Shown here: positions 12,241 through 23,539 of the stretch, in pieces
How the letters are laid out: each line of letters starts with the position of its first letter
Position numbering within the stretch: the stretch's first letter is position 1
Assembly: GCA_020631735.1 (NCBI GenBank)
Contig: CM036160.1
Location: 110,838,680 to 110,902,679, forward strand
DNA length: 64,000 nucleotides
Reading direction: 5' to 3'
DNA from: Saccharum officinarum
Lineage: Eukaryota > Streptophyta > Magnoliopsida > Poales > Poaceae
Position numbers and translations under genes: made by a program
Notes under the pieces: model-generated
The model's input: the letters and a program-made list of their open reading frames with translations, nothing else
What the model was told of the DNA's origin: nothing
Database searches by the model: none

Positions 12241-12410
12241 AAAAGCACGTACACAGAATTATGCAACGAAGGCTAACGACAGCACTGACACACAGGTCAA
12301 CACCACAGTTTGGTACATACATATACTACTAAATGATTTTTTTATTAAAACGTAGCTAAGTGGGATCTTGTTTTATAAATTTAATTGTGTGAAAATAGAT
12401 CTTAAAATAA

Positions 12411-12480
12411 TACTCCTCCCTTCATCCTGAAATATAATGAATCAATACATTTTTGTTCTAAGTCAAACTATAATAACTTT
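12411..12480. repeat. Stowaway-like MITE terminal fragment
   Basis: TACTCCTCCCTTCATCCTG followed by AAATATAATGAATC resembles the common grass Stowaway terminus (CTCCCTCCGTCCCAAAATATAA). No matching opposite end lies nearby, so this is a fragment. The same sequence is at about 50362-50431. Confidence 0.45.
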
Positions 12481-12606
12481 GGCCTATATAGGTGTGTTTG
12501 GTTGGGTGGATCGATCACTAGGCGCTGGTTTTCCTTTTTTTTCTTTAGGAAAACTAGGCGCTAGCTATATAGGAGTAGTTCATCAGTACGTAGCCCGGCC
12601 TATATA

Positions 12607-13606
12607 GGTGTGTTTGGTTGGATGCCTAATTTTAGCCCGGTTCTCTAGAGCCAAGATGGGCTTGTTTGGTTACTTGGACCTGGCTTTGGGAGGCCATCCC
12701 TACGCCTCTAGCCTGGCTACGAAAGAACGCAGGTAGAGCTCGTTTTTCTAGGGCCAGGCTTGAGCCAAGGCTCGCTTCACTTCCCGTATGGCGCCGCATC
12801 TCCTTCACCTCCTCCGCGTCCGTGCACCGGCCATCCACTTCCCCGGCGAGCACCCTGGCGCGGCAGGGGCGGAGGGCAGGCTGCGAGCAGATGCGGGCGC
12901 TGGTGGGCTGGTTCGAGATGGTGGCCGTGGAGCATGCAGCGGCGGCCTCAGAGGCGGTGGCCGTGCTCCCCGTCATCCTTGTCGTCAGTGGTGTCCGCCC
13001 CTGCTCATCGTCAATGGCGGTGGGCTGGTAGCTAGCGTGGCAGAGTGCGGAGGTGGGCCGTGCAGAAGAGGGTCGCGGCGGCGGCAAAGTGACAGTGGTG
13101 TGCCAGGGTGGAAGGGGCGCGGCCTGGCCTCGCGCGGCTAGGGGCATAAGGAGCGGCGGCGGGGTCACCTAGCACGCAGACGATGACAAGCTCTCACTGA
13201 CCTTGGCACGCAGACGACAAGCTCTCACGAGAACGACGATGGAGCTCTGACGAGGACGGTTGGGGGGGGGGTCTCACAAGGACGACCGTGGAGCTATCCG
13301 CGCCAACACACCGCCACTGGGCTGCGTCACCACCGCTGGCGTGCCGTGCTGTTCGATCTGCCGGAGCTACGTCACCACCGCACAACACATGTTCGATGAA
13401 ATGCCTCAAAGGGGTAACTTTTACCGGCTGAAAGAGGAGGTGATTCTATTCGAGCAAAACCAGCTAACCAAACACACCAAAACTTAGTCAGGCTTAAGGA
13501 AACACTCCACCTAAACAAGTGATTGTTGGCTTGTGTCAACCTGGCTAAATCTAGCCTGGCTCAGAAAGCTTGCTAGGCTTCGAATTAAACGGGAACCAAA
13601 CACACC
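12607..13606. mobile_element. Terminal-inverted-repeat DNA element, GC-rich interior, next to BLE2-like gene
   Basis: About 1.0 kb bounded by a perfect 13-bp inverted repeat: GGTGTGTTTGGTT at the left and AACCAAACACACC at the right. The interior is GC-rich with several short overlapping open frames and no transposase motif. It ends about 185 bp before the BLE2-like start codon. The copy 2 equivalent (50545-51289) is ~253 bp shorter internally. No convincing target-site duplication was seen, so the superfamily is open. A short interior segment reads like a pentatricopeptide-type phrase (FDEMPQRG), possibly captured host sequence. Confidence 0.55.
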
Positions 13607-13791
13607 CTGTGTATTGCCCGGTACCAGTACCACTCACTGTACCAGTACTGCCACAGGGAAACAGGCCGGAGTAGTGCAACTAGCGATCGGAAGACACTTA
13701 CATACGCAACACACAAAGCCAGCCCGCCGGTCGTCAGCGCCGATCCACTCCGGCTGGCCGGGCGCCGACCGAAGCTAAGCATTGGGCGGCG

Positions 13792-16700
13792 ATGGAGGAG
13801 GGCGGGAGCAGCTCATCTGGAGGACGCGGCCGGGTTGCCGCAACGGCCATCACATCGTCACCAGAGAAGAAGGTCAACCGTTTCGTTCGCGCCGTCGCGC
13901 TGATCGAAAAGCTGGGCAACGCGCTCGGGGCGCTGGTCTTCACATGGGCCACCGTCGTCCTGTTGGGCGGCTACCCGACGGTGCTCGGCCAAGGCCAAGG
14001 CAGCGACTTTTGTTATGCGGTTCTCATCGTTTCTCTCGAAGCCCTAAGGTAAGCATGACCTACACTACAGTAGATCTCTTGTATAAAATGTTTGTCCAAT
14101 AAACGTTAAAATCAAAAGAAGGCATGCATAAGTGTATATGACCTTTTGGCATTAAATTAGAAGAGTATCGATTTCCAGCGGAGAAGGCTTCATGCGAAAT
14201 ACAATAAACGAAGTATATTCAGTGGTGTATATTAAACAAGAATTGGAGCACATGAGCATTCCATTGAAAACTAAAAAGGCAAAAACATAACTGTTCAAAT
14301 ACAATCCATTGAAAACTGATGAAAAGGTAAAAACATAGCCGTTTAAAAATATATTCCATAGAAAGCTGAGCATAGAGCACATAACTTCAGCAAAATTCAT
14401 AGCAAACCAGACCATTCCAAGCCGCCCCACCTCGTGCAGGGAGGTCGTTACCAAACTTGTCAATTGGATCTACATTATATTGCACAGCAGTGAGTACGTC
14501 GTCACCACCGATCGACACCAGGCCAGTTCAGTCTTTTTATTATTATTATAGGTGTAGTATAAAGGTGTAGTATACCAGTAGTAGTATAGCCACGTGGGTA
14601 CCGTACATTGGAGTAATAATTCATGCAAACATTTGGATTTTAATTAATTCAAGTTTCCACACGACTCATGGGTATGTTTTCTGAAATTTAAAGGTAACTT
14701 TTGCAACACACACGTAGTTCATTTAGATGTGATGAAATTCCAGTGAAAGAGAATAAATACGTTTAAAACACCATAAAGCATATTATCTTTTAAGAACATA
14801 CAATTAAATTAATTTCATATCCAAACATAATAAATAAAACTTATATTACATTTTCAGCTAAGAAATATAAAGTTAATTTGTCATACTGAATCTTGTTATG
14901 GACGAGCAAATTGATTGTAAGCATGTGCTCTCATATGAACACCGAATAAAGGAAGTTGTTACATCAATTTGATTTCTTGATGAAACTTTTTTGGGCATTT
15001 TATATATATGGACTAGGAAGATGTCTCTCAAACAAATATCAAATATAGGAAACAATTATTGTTTTTTTTATGGAAACTTTGTTGAGGTTGTTATAATAAG
15101 AATACGGTTTGGTCCCTTGCAAAATTTTAGAAATTTTCAAGAATATTTGTGTATTATTGATTAAAAACTATTACCTAACTACAAAAAACTAGGTGCTAAA
15201 GTATATAAACATTTAAATTTGTTCTCCCAAAACTCACATAAGACCTGAAATGCATGTGTGTAGTCACATATATATTTGTTTGCCATTTAAAGATTTTGTA
15301 TAGCACATGTATTGCAAATTTTAAGTAATTCCAGTTGGCATAAATACTTTTAATTCCTGAAGCCCCATTGCCAAAAATTATAATGAAATTATTTATGAAA
15401 GAAAACATAAGGAATAAACTTTCATCTTTTCAGTCATGAAAAAAAGGTAGAGTTAACACCGAAGTAGAAGAGTATTAGACACTTTCTTTCCTCTAACTTT
15501 GAACTATATACATACATAGATGAATAAGAGGCTCTTATTTTACAAGTGTATTTATTTATAGCTTATTACATATTGAGGGATAGTGTCGGCGTGGGTTTGA
15601 GTCCAAACATTGCCATATTTTCTTCTTATTCTTCTTCTTCAAATTTTTCTCCTGCTTTTTATTTAGCAAACCATTTTTTTTCTCCTGCTGTGCTTTGTTG
15701 GCTAAGAGCCGACCTGGGCCGAAGGTGGAGTGTTGAGGCCTGCTATCTGGTCTAGCCAGGAGGGAGGAATGGGCCAGAGAAATTCAGCCCAAGCTAAGAC
15801 GCGGCGAGTGAAAGAAGATTCTCTCTGATTTGTTTTATGGAATTCAAATTTAATTAACTTTCCTTTGAAACTTGATCCAAAAATATTGAAAAAATCACAA
15901 TAAATATGTGGTTTTAAAAGATTGTATACAATATTTGGATATTTTTAGATCATTACATTTGGCAAAATAATTTACTATATATACAAGGTGGGTTATATAT
16001 ATGCATATTAGCATATGAAAAAACGAAGAAAAATCACAGCTCTTTATATAATAAATATTTCACTATTATTATGTTGGTTTTAAAATATGTCCTTTTAAGA
16101 ATTATTTGCATTAAACAAATTAAACAAGAACCATTGTGACTATATGCACATTTTTATATACGCACGTAGGATGCCATTATTGTATTTTTCTTTAGACTAG
16201 TGAGCCATGCTTGATTTATTCACGTCCAAAAATTTTTTCAGGAGTCATTTTGTACAAACAATGACTCTTTTATATATGTGATTTTTATTTTCGGCTGTAG
16301 AAATATGGCACTGCTAGATATGAAAATCACTACTCTATCAGGGTAGTATTATCTAGCTATCCTGTAGTGGCAATTCCGTATTGCCTATGGCAATTAAACA
16401 ATTGTGACAGACAAACAATATTGTTATAAAAATCATGACAAATAAATTGAATACACTGCAAAGGCATATTCCATGGAGAAAACGTTGTTAATGAATTTTT
16501 TCTATAACAATGATCGAAGTTAAAAAAAATGTATAACTTAGGACTTTACTAAAACATATTACATTTGGGAACGGAGGGGATAGAAAACAAGGAAGCATGT
16601 TTGTTTTTTCTTGTTTGTTTTGTTGGTCTCATGCTGCTGCGTCTTTTTTTTAATAATTAAATTACATTTATTTTCAGGATGTTCAATTGTGAGAACAGTA

Positions 16701-18383
16701 TGGATTACAACTATTCTTTCGCAGCAGAGGTTCCGTTAGGCATCTTGGGTGGAATGGCCTAATCGTCGTGGCGTGGCTTTCAAATGTTTTGGTGATGTTT
16801 TCTTATCTCTTGCCTGCTCCCACTGCATCGGCGGCATCTGCAATTAGGCTTCGAAAACTCCTTCAAGTACTGGGCATTTTCGTGCTATTATTGACTGCTG
16901 TGATTAGCAAATTCCTGTCTCCCGGAGCTCTCAGATTGCTGCCTGTAACGGTACGGCGTTTCATTTCCCTCACCAGTCCTCTGGCAGCAGTTTTATTACT
17001 GGTCCCGTCACTAGTGAAGGCCACCTCCACAAAGCAATCACACATGGTAGCCAACTGGGTCATGTTCACACTGTTACTTATAGCTGTGCTTGTCCTTACG
17101 GTCAGTAGGCTACATTTTCCAAGTATTATCAAACTACTAGATACTGGTCTGGGAAGCAAACACGTATTCTGGCGTCGACTAATTCTGAATGTCTGCATGT
17201 TTGCTGAACTCATGATGTTGGTGTTCATCCATGATAGCCTCACTCATCGGATTGTCATGGCCCTTTTCCAAGTATATGCTCTATCGTCTGTGTTATTTGG
17301 CAATTTACTAATGCCAACAGCAGTTATGAGAGTCGTGCTCGCACTGTGCCGCCTTGTACCACATGACTACAACAGCAGCAGTGCGGAGGAGCAGCAAGAG
17401 AGCAGGATCAACCTCGAACCATCTCTCGATATCTTTTACACTATGGTGCTCTGTCAAGGAATAATCCACATTGTATCCTGCACGCTAGAGATGTTCTCGT
17501 TCATCCCTCGGAGCTCTCTTGCCCATCAGGGTGGATTCAGAGGACACCGAGGAAGTGAATCAGCCAATCTGTACTACGAATATGCTCGGGAGAAATGCAT
17601 GGAGATGCATGTTGTTGCTCGGAAGCAGATAAGCCTCGACAGCTTTGTCATTCAATCCATAAGTTCAGACTCACCGAAACTACAGTTCCATGGGGTTTGG
17701 ATGATGCACAATCTTCTGCGCAAGGAGCCATCCAGGAGACCAGGACACAGCTCCTTTCAAAGCTCCACAGAGATGCAAACGCAACAGCTAGATTGATCAA
17801 CATGCTAGAGTGGAGAAGCCCAGAGGACGCGACCATCAGATTATTCGCCGCAAAGGTCACTGCTAGTGCTATGCTTGCCGGGACGCTCCGGATCATCTCA
17901 ATCCCCGGGGCCATGCAAGCATTCTCTGCCCTTCTGGATGCTGATAGTGATGGAATTGAGACTGAGAGTGGAGAACCCGAGGATAGTCTTCCCGCGCTGG
18001 CACTGTCAATTTTTGACAGTTTGGCCAGTGACAATAGCTATTATTTTCACAGCAATTGCCTAAAGATCAGCAAAGAAGCGGATGATCTTATCCCAAAGAT
18101 AGTGCAGTTTACCTACTACAAAGACGATGGCAATGGCACGCGAGAGCAGAACATCAATGAGGCGGCTACGGCGGCTGTGCAAAGGAGATTTTTGATGGGC
18201 TCAGCACTCCAGCTGCTAGGTAAGCTCTCAAGCGTCGGTGGGAAGATTGGTACGCGGCTAAGGCACGAGCTCATGGAACATCCGACCCTACAGATGAATC
18301 TTGCAGCGATCTTGGACGACAGGTTCAGCAGCCAAGAAGCAAGGAAGCTAGCAATAGCTGTCCTAAGAAACCTTGCCATGTAG
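13792..18383 (+). pseudogene. BLE2-like multi-span membrane / ARM-like protein gene, copy 1 (frame-disrupted)
   Basis: Two exons: 13792-14048 (ATG, 85 codons plus 2 nt, donor GTAAGC) and 16678-18383 (acceptor TTTTCAG), with a 2.63-kb intron. The predicted protein begins MEEGGSSSSGG and has a hydrophobic span in exon 1, five or six hydrophobic spans in the first half of exon 2, and a soluble helical C-terminal half. I associate it with the grass BLE2 (brassinolide-enhanced)/ARM-superfamily group from memory of the family; this is moderate confidence. Lesions relative to copy 2: a missing C after 16708, giving a stop at 16760-16762, and an extra 8 bp at 17737-17744 (a CCAGG-bounded duplication), which shifts frame again. 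Exon 1 is full length here, and the segment at ~17238 is in frame here but broken in copy 2. A rescue start at 16795 would give only a truncated product. Confidence 0.7.
16536..16581. repeat. Stowaway-like terminus in the BLE2-like intron
   Basis: Ends ACATTTGGGAACGGAGGGG, the reverse complement of the common CTCCGTTCCCAAAT Stowaway end. It sits ~100 bp before the splice acceptor. The element is degraded and no partner end was recognised. Confidence 0.45.
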
Positions 18384-18417
18384 TTGTCCTTCCATATATG
18401 TACTTGTCATGTTTTCT

Positions 18418-18423
18418 AATAAA
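18418..18423 (+). terminator. Polyadenylation signal of BLE2-like gene, copy 1
   Basis: AATAAA 35 nt after the stop codon; identical at 55756-55761 in copy 2. Confidence 0.55.
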
Positions 18424-20269
18424 GATATGTCCACAAGCAACAAGTATATAAGTAAGAAATAAGGTTTATGCCGCCCATCCTTTATGAAGTCAAGTTTATA
18501 GTTTGGTATGATTTTACTTTTCTTTTCGTGTGTGGCATTTTAAAACACATCAAACTCATAGGAAGATTGAGCAGCAAACCATGGAAGAGAGAGAGAGGAG
18601 GCAGGGCAGGGCAGGGTCGTGCGACTGTATAGCCCGCAGCGTACCCTTGTTCGGCCTCAGCCGCGTCTCGCCCACCCACTAATCCCGCTCTTGCCACGAC
18701 GTGCCCACCTCCTTTCTAGTCGCTGCCGACCTGGCGCTGGCGGCGGCGCCTACCTCCAGTCCCAGGCTCCCACACGGACGGCCACGTGCCATGCCGCCTC
18801 GCCAACACGATGTTCCGCCGGTGGCTGCACGTCACGGTCAACGGGGTCACCTGTATGTGTATCTGCGTTCTGTTAGATCGAGATCAACACAAATGATGAT
18901 CTAGCCTAGTCAAAAGATCACATCATGATCATGAAACACGGACCTTGGGGTTCCGCCATCGGTGGGGTAGGGATGTGAGGACGGTACTGTTTGGTGGTGT
19001 AGCGTCGACCTTCAGGGCGCCAGCGGCACTGGTCAATCACCCTGGCCGGCGCCAGAGTCAGAGAAGAAGGGCGGCGGCCTTCGGGTCGATCCAGCTCCCT
19101 GTTAGGATCGGAAAGTATCGGGGTGGGCTATTTCTCAGTTGTGCGTTGGCCAAAGGAGAAGCCGGGCCACCCCTTTTAATATGGCGCTGCTCGACTCGGG
19201 GCCGTAACCATTGGTTGGTTTGGGTGCTACAGATCGTCGCGCGTGTGGAGTTTCCACCGACTAACTCGGACAGGGGAAACGGTCCACCGACTAACTTGGC
19301 CAGGGGAAACGGTCTTTGACCCTGTACCCCTTCGTAACGGCTCGAGCCAGAGATCAATTAATTCCAACACGTTCCATCCCCCGCTCGCCTGGCACCTGGC
19401 GCGACGTTGGTTCGTCCGTGCTCGCCTTCGGTGCCTCGCTGTGCATCTGCTGCATGCCGACCACGAACCCGTCCTACGTATCTTCTTCTTGATGCAAGGT
19501 ATCTCCAATGCAAGCCATCAGGGTGCCGGTGACCATTCTGCCGGTGTTGCAGCGAGCGCTGCGTAGGTAGTTGTCGTCGCCGGCGATCTTCACTCGGCCT
19601 CTGCCTCTATCGTTCTCTTCTCTTGTTCTAGATAAAGTGCTCGGATGGTACAAAGGCCGGTACAGAGAGGCCTGCATGCCGCTACTGTCATTCTCCTATT
19701 CTCGTTTTTAGAGCAAAGTGCGGATAACGTGTCAGGAGCGAAGGTAAATGTACGAGATAGGAAGAACTGTTCAGAGACTGTTCTCAAAGAATATGCCCTT
19801 TAAGAGTAAATTTAACTGTCTCATTTCCCGAAGACCGTCAGAAGATACAAAAGTAAGTCTCATTTGCCGTGTCATGTGCATATAGTTCACTATCTTGCAG
19901 TGTTTTATTTTCTTCCCGGCTGTCTTCAATACTGAAGGTACAAGTTTCACGGGTATGAGTTGGGGAGTGCTTCCAGGCCTCATGTTGTAATATACTAAAA
20001 TTCATTATTATATTTCTTCATAATGCACAGTTGTCCTGTTATCTCAGGAAAAGAAAAACATCTACATATAGTGGGACATCATTTTGCTGCATTAACAGGG
20101 TGTGATGGAAAATACCATGGGAACATGACTAGTGGTGTTTAGGTCATTTTTCAAGTTTTCGCAATGATGGTGTCATTTCTCAACTGCACAGTTTCATGTA
20201 ACTGTATTTGATTATTAGTTGCAGTATTTATGCTCAATTTTCTGCAGCTGCATACTCTTGTATTGGCAG
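18424..20269. other. Intergenic region with GC-rich block and a 30-bp tandem repeat
   Basis: No gene recognised. A GC-rich block lies at 18590-18860, and a 30-bp unit is repeated twice at 19254-19313 (each begins CCACCGACTAACT and ends GGGGAAACGGT). Several short open frames on both strands are preserved in copy 2, as expected from near-identity, without domain similarity. Upstream exons of the GDPDL remnant were looked for here and not found. Confidence 0.5.
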
Positions 20270-20568
20270 AAAACACTTGTACAGTTCTGGGAAAGGATAT
20301 GCCCAGCTGCATGCAGCCTCCTCAGGCTGGCTCCCTTGCACAGTTTCTCCGAACCTTCAAAACCCAGCCGCCATCTCTGCCACCAATGCCAACACTTTAT
20401 TCTTCAAGCGTGGAGGAGCCACCTCTTCCTACCGTTGCGTCAAGAGGTGTATCTGATGGTAGTTCCTCAGGGGGCACCAGAACTCCTGGCACACCTTCTG
20501 ATGCTCACACGGCTACTATGAGTGCTGGCATGCTACTTGTGATGGTTTTCACAGCCCTGCTGATCTGA
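20270..20568 (+). pseudogene. Orphan last exon of a GDPDL/SHV3-like GPI-anchored protein gene
   Basis: An acceptor-like TTGGCAG precedes about 99 codons ending TGA. The reading resembles the C-terminal tail of plant glycerophosphodiester phosphodiesterase-like (SHV3/GDPDL) proteins: a ...PQAGSLAQFL phrase, then PPSLPPMPTL and VEEPPLPTVA, a Ser/Gly/Thr-rich linker, and a hydrophobic C-terminus (GMLLVMVFTALLI) typical of a GPI-anchor signal. Family members act at the plasma membrane and cell wall. The catalytic-like GP-PDE domains and earlier exons are absent from the preceding kilobases, so this is a 3' fragment, not a working gene. The same fragment is at 57609-57907. Assignment is by remembered family pattern. 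Confidence 0.6.
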
Positions 20569-21679
20569 GAAGACACATGAGACTGTATAGTAGACGACTG
20601 AAGCTAATCTATCTCCCTTCGATTCGGGCAAGCTTTGACTGGTGATCTGGTACTAGCACACACTTGTTTTCTTGTTGGACTTTGTTGTAGTACTTCTAAA
20701 TAAGCGTGAGTCGTTCATTTAATAGGTCGAATTGTCGGAAGGCTACGATCACTTATTACTTCCCAAATATACGTTTATTTAATTACTTATTTTGGAAAAT
20801 AGGATTAATAAAGGAAGTTTTAGATATAAAAATATTTTTCTAGATCTAATTGATGCTTTTAAATTATTTAGGGCCCCTTTCAATGCATGAATTTCACATG
20901 AATTTTACAGGAACCAGTTCACTTTCGTAGGAAAAATTGCAGCAAACAGGAATTTTTCCCGCAATCCAAAGGAAGGCTTAATATTTTCAAAAATAGGATA
21001 AATATAAGAGAATTTTTAGATATAAAAATCTTTTTTTTTCTAGATCTGATTGATACATGTGGATGTAGTAAATCTTTTTATTTTAGCTTTGGATATAACA
21101 AAATTTAATTCGCATAAACTATCTTTTTTTTATGTAAGTCACCCATGCTGCACATAGGTGCCCAACGTGCGTATGTGCCGAGTGCAACGAACATAAAACT
21201 TTACTAGATGCGTACATGAAATTTTACCTGGGCACTTTACGTGCTCGGTATGTGTTTTTTTAAGATAAAGAAATATAAGAACGGATGTGCTAGCACCCGG
21301 ACGTCCTCTAAAACAGTTGCAACATATCTCTAAAACATTTGAAACGCTTGAAATATACGCCTGCAACGTGCATTTTCAAGCGCAACATCTACTTGTTGCT
21401 TGGACAAATGGAGGCGTCGAAGCGAAGCTCGATGCCGCGGAGCAGGCCCGTACATTAGCAGGTGCATAGTGTGCGACTGTTCGGGGCCTTCAAAATTATA
21501 GAGCCTCCAAATTTTTCACATGACACTAAGTAGTAAGTACGTTGCAATTAATTAACAGCCGGGCCTGTAATCAATAATTTGTTAATTGGAGTTGGCCCAA
21601 CGTAAGGCCCATGGCTATCCGCCATGCCTAGCCCACCAGACTGCTTGGGTGACTCCTTGGCTTCCCCATACAAAACAGA
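20569..21679. other. Intergenic, repeat-rich: paired direct repeats around a MITE-like insert
   Basis: Two imperfect ~62-bp direct repeats (20795-20855 and 20989-21054; shared core TAGATATAAAAAT...TAGATCT) flank an AT-rich piece that starts GGGCCCCTTTCAATGCATG. Copy 2 carries an extra ~50 bp here that looks like a partial third repeat unit. The segment 21270-21420, with repeated GCAACAT phrases, resembles common grass repeat sequence. No gene is supported. Confidence 0.45.
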
Positions 21680-22195
21680 TTGGTCGGCACCGCTGCTAGA
21701 CGTTGGCAGTTCGGCACTGCAGCGACCACGCAACCATCGCCAAGACGCCAAGCCGTCATCCGCCGAGAGCCAACACGTCGGCAGCTCGGTACGCACACGC
21801 CTTTCATCCCCAATTGTTTACGGTTGTATCTTGAAAAGCAAATTGGTCGACTCAAGAGCTTCTCCAGGCGCGTGCTGAAAAAGGCTGACTCTCCGCTTAT
21901 TGGTGAACCCTCCAAACAGCCTCCTCCTAAGCCGGTTTTGCTGTGGCGGAGCAGGCGGTTGGCGGCTTAGAGCCTCTCTCGAGTACCTGCTTCCAAGCGA
22001 GGTGAGGTGCTGATCATGCAGCATATGGGCTACACCAAGGGTCCATCAGCGTCATCCGCATCGGAGCTGGAGACCTTTGACCAGGTCTTCGACGGCAACC
22101 TGGCTCCGTCCAATGTTGAAGCACTAGACGCGCTCTTCCAGGACGGTGGAAAGGGCTCATCTAGGCAGCCGCGAAGGCCCAAGGCCACCTCCTAG
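21680..22195 (+). pseudogene. Grass repeat-encoded protein C-terminus (LINE-associated), one internal stop
   Basis: A single frame, interrupted by TAG at 21968-21970, ends TAG at 22193-22195. The C-terminal part has the pattern seen at the ends of many grass repeat-encoded proteins: an RRSRRLAA-like basic phrase, then RGEVLIMQHMGYT, then an acidic FDQVFDGNLAPSNVEALDALF segment. It is followed by the typical LINE-type 3' tail at 22196-22392. It is best read as the 5'-truncated 3' end of a repeat-encoded gene. The same structure with the same stop is at 59081-59596. Confidence 0.5.
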
Positions 22196-22392
22196 GTCGC
22201 ACCGTTGCGTCGGTCTTGGTTGTTTTCCATTTTATGTAATATCGAAACTATAGCTCTTTCGCTAGGATGGTCCAGCTACGGCTGTTTTAGGTCGACCTCC
22301 TTCGGCGCTCGATAGAAGCGCGTTGTCTGTATGTTTAAACTCTTCTACGTAATACAATGATACGCAAATCTTTTGCGTATTTGAGAAAAAAA
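22196..22392 (+). mobile_element. LINE-type 3' UTR ending in a short poly(A)
   Basis: Ends AATGATACGCAAATCTTTTG...GAGAAAAAAA, the recurrent 3' end of grass non-LTR retrotransposons. The tail is only ~7 A's, so the copy is old. No target-site duplication was identified. Confidence 0.5.
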
Positions 22393-22448
22393 CAAATTGG
22401 TTTAAAAATTTGCATTATAATCAGGGAATATCAGAGGAGATTTGCATC

Positions 22449-22617
22449 ATGTCTTCTAGAAATAGGTTTTATTCTGGTCATGAAAAACGTAAGAAGAAAC
22501 AGAGATTATAAGCTGCAGGCTACAGCTCAAACTCAAAGGCGTGCTCTTGATAGATATGTTGTGAAAGGATCTCAGTTTACTTCTCAAAATCAAACCCCTG
22601 GTGCTAATGTTGGCTGA
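22449..22617 (+). pseudogene. N-terminal scrap of a hAT (TTF/zf-MYM type) transposase
   Basis: Reading from ATG at 22449 gives MSSRNRFYSGHEKRKKKQRL and then TAA (22509-22511). A different frame continues AQTQRRALDRYVVKG up to 22617. Together these resemble the conserved start of plant hAT transposases of the zf-MYM1-like group (basic GxEKRKKK stretch followed by QxGALDRFV). A frameshift, a stop and absence of the remaining transposase make it a fossil. Copy 2 (59850-60018) has an extra earlier TAG where copy 1 reads CAG. Confidence 0.5.
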
Positions 22618-22840
22618 GGGTCACGCTGAAGATGGTAGCAACACAGTAGAATGATGCTTTTCAGTAGAACATAAGGTCAGTTTGTTGCTTAAGTACTTAT
22701 TGTATTGTTTTGGCATCAAGATTTAATATGTTATAAGTACTGTAAGAACAACGTATATTTGAAGCTTTATAATGAAGTAAAGTATGTTTTGTCATATTTT
22801 CTTATAAATTTTAGGGCCACATCCCCGTGTTTCTTTCAGG

Positions 22841-23303
22841 GTCTTACAAATCGTAGGTATGGGCCTGCCGCAGAGTGGCGCAGGGAGGGGATGCCAACGG
22901 GCGGGCTGCTGCCCGACTCCCAGCGACAGGGCGGACATGTGCAGTCCCCCGCGGCGAGGCGCCGCCACGGTGGAGGCGGCTCCTCGGGGCGGTCCATGCT
23001 CTCTCGGCGCAGGGTCGAGGGCATCACCACGGTTAGCACCCACGCGGTCGCTGCCAGCCCCCCTCGACCTCTGGTCGCCCTGCATTACTTGCCCCCATCC
23101 CTGCCTCTGCCTCTGTGCCCCCAAATCTACAGCTGCTCCTCCTCTTCCTCCTTCCCCTGCAGTAGCAGCAGAAGCGGCACAGGAGAGTGGGAGACTAGAA
23201 TGAAGCTTTTGGGGATCTGGAGAGGGAAGGGCGGGCGGGTTGAGGCAGCTTCTCAAAAGAGGCGAAGCTTTTGCGAGTCCCTAGCCACAACAACTGCCGT
23301 AAA
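22841..23303. other. GC-rich block with unassigned overlapping open frames
   Basis: Follows an acceptor-like TTTCTTTCAG at 22831-22840. Overlapping frames on both strands (up to 200 codons plus, 154 codons minus) are low-complexity Pro/Arg/Gly/Ser translations, as expected of GC-rich non-coding DNA. No domain is recognised; the equivalent is at 60242-60704. A captured exon or promoter CpG block is possible. Confidence 0.4.
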
Positions 23304-23539
23304 ATAATTAGCCTACGACTGGCTGCTCTTGGACAGCGTTTTGGGATGGTCCACAGGCCCACTCAGAGCGTGTCCGGAAGGATGAAGCATCACTGATATA
23401 ACAATCCCAGTACTCATCTTCCCTAACCTTCACCTCGCAGGATCCTGGCCGGGCGGCCAGGCCGGCTAGCTCGTGGAACATCCTTGTAGATGACGCAGAG
23501 CTTCGTTAGTGTCCGTTATGGCCTCGTAGTCAGGCACCC

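Noticed and set aside
12632..13168. 178-codon minus-strand and several plus-strand frames upstream of the BLE2-like gene
   Set aside because: Lie within the TIR element, are GC-driven, and are disrupted by the ~253-bp difference between copies.
16768..17796. A complete 342-aa gene starting at 16768
   Set aside because: The apparent start is a GTG; the sequence is the interior of BLE2-like exon 2 downstream of a 1-bp deletion. No eukaryotic ATG supports a start there.
22705..23307. 200-codon and 154-codon open frames in the GC-rich block
   Set aside because: Low-complexity translations in overlapping frames on both strands; no domain and no conserved start context beyond near-identity of the duplicate.
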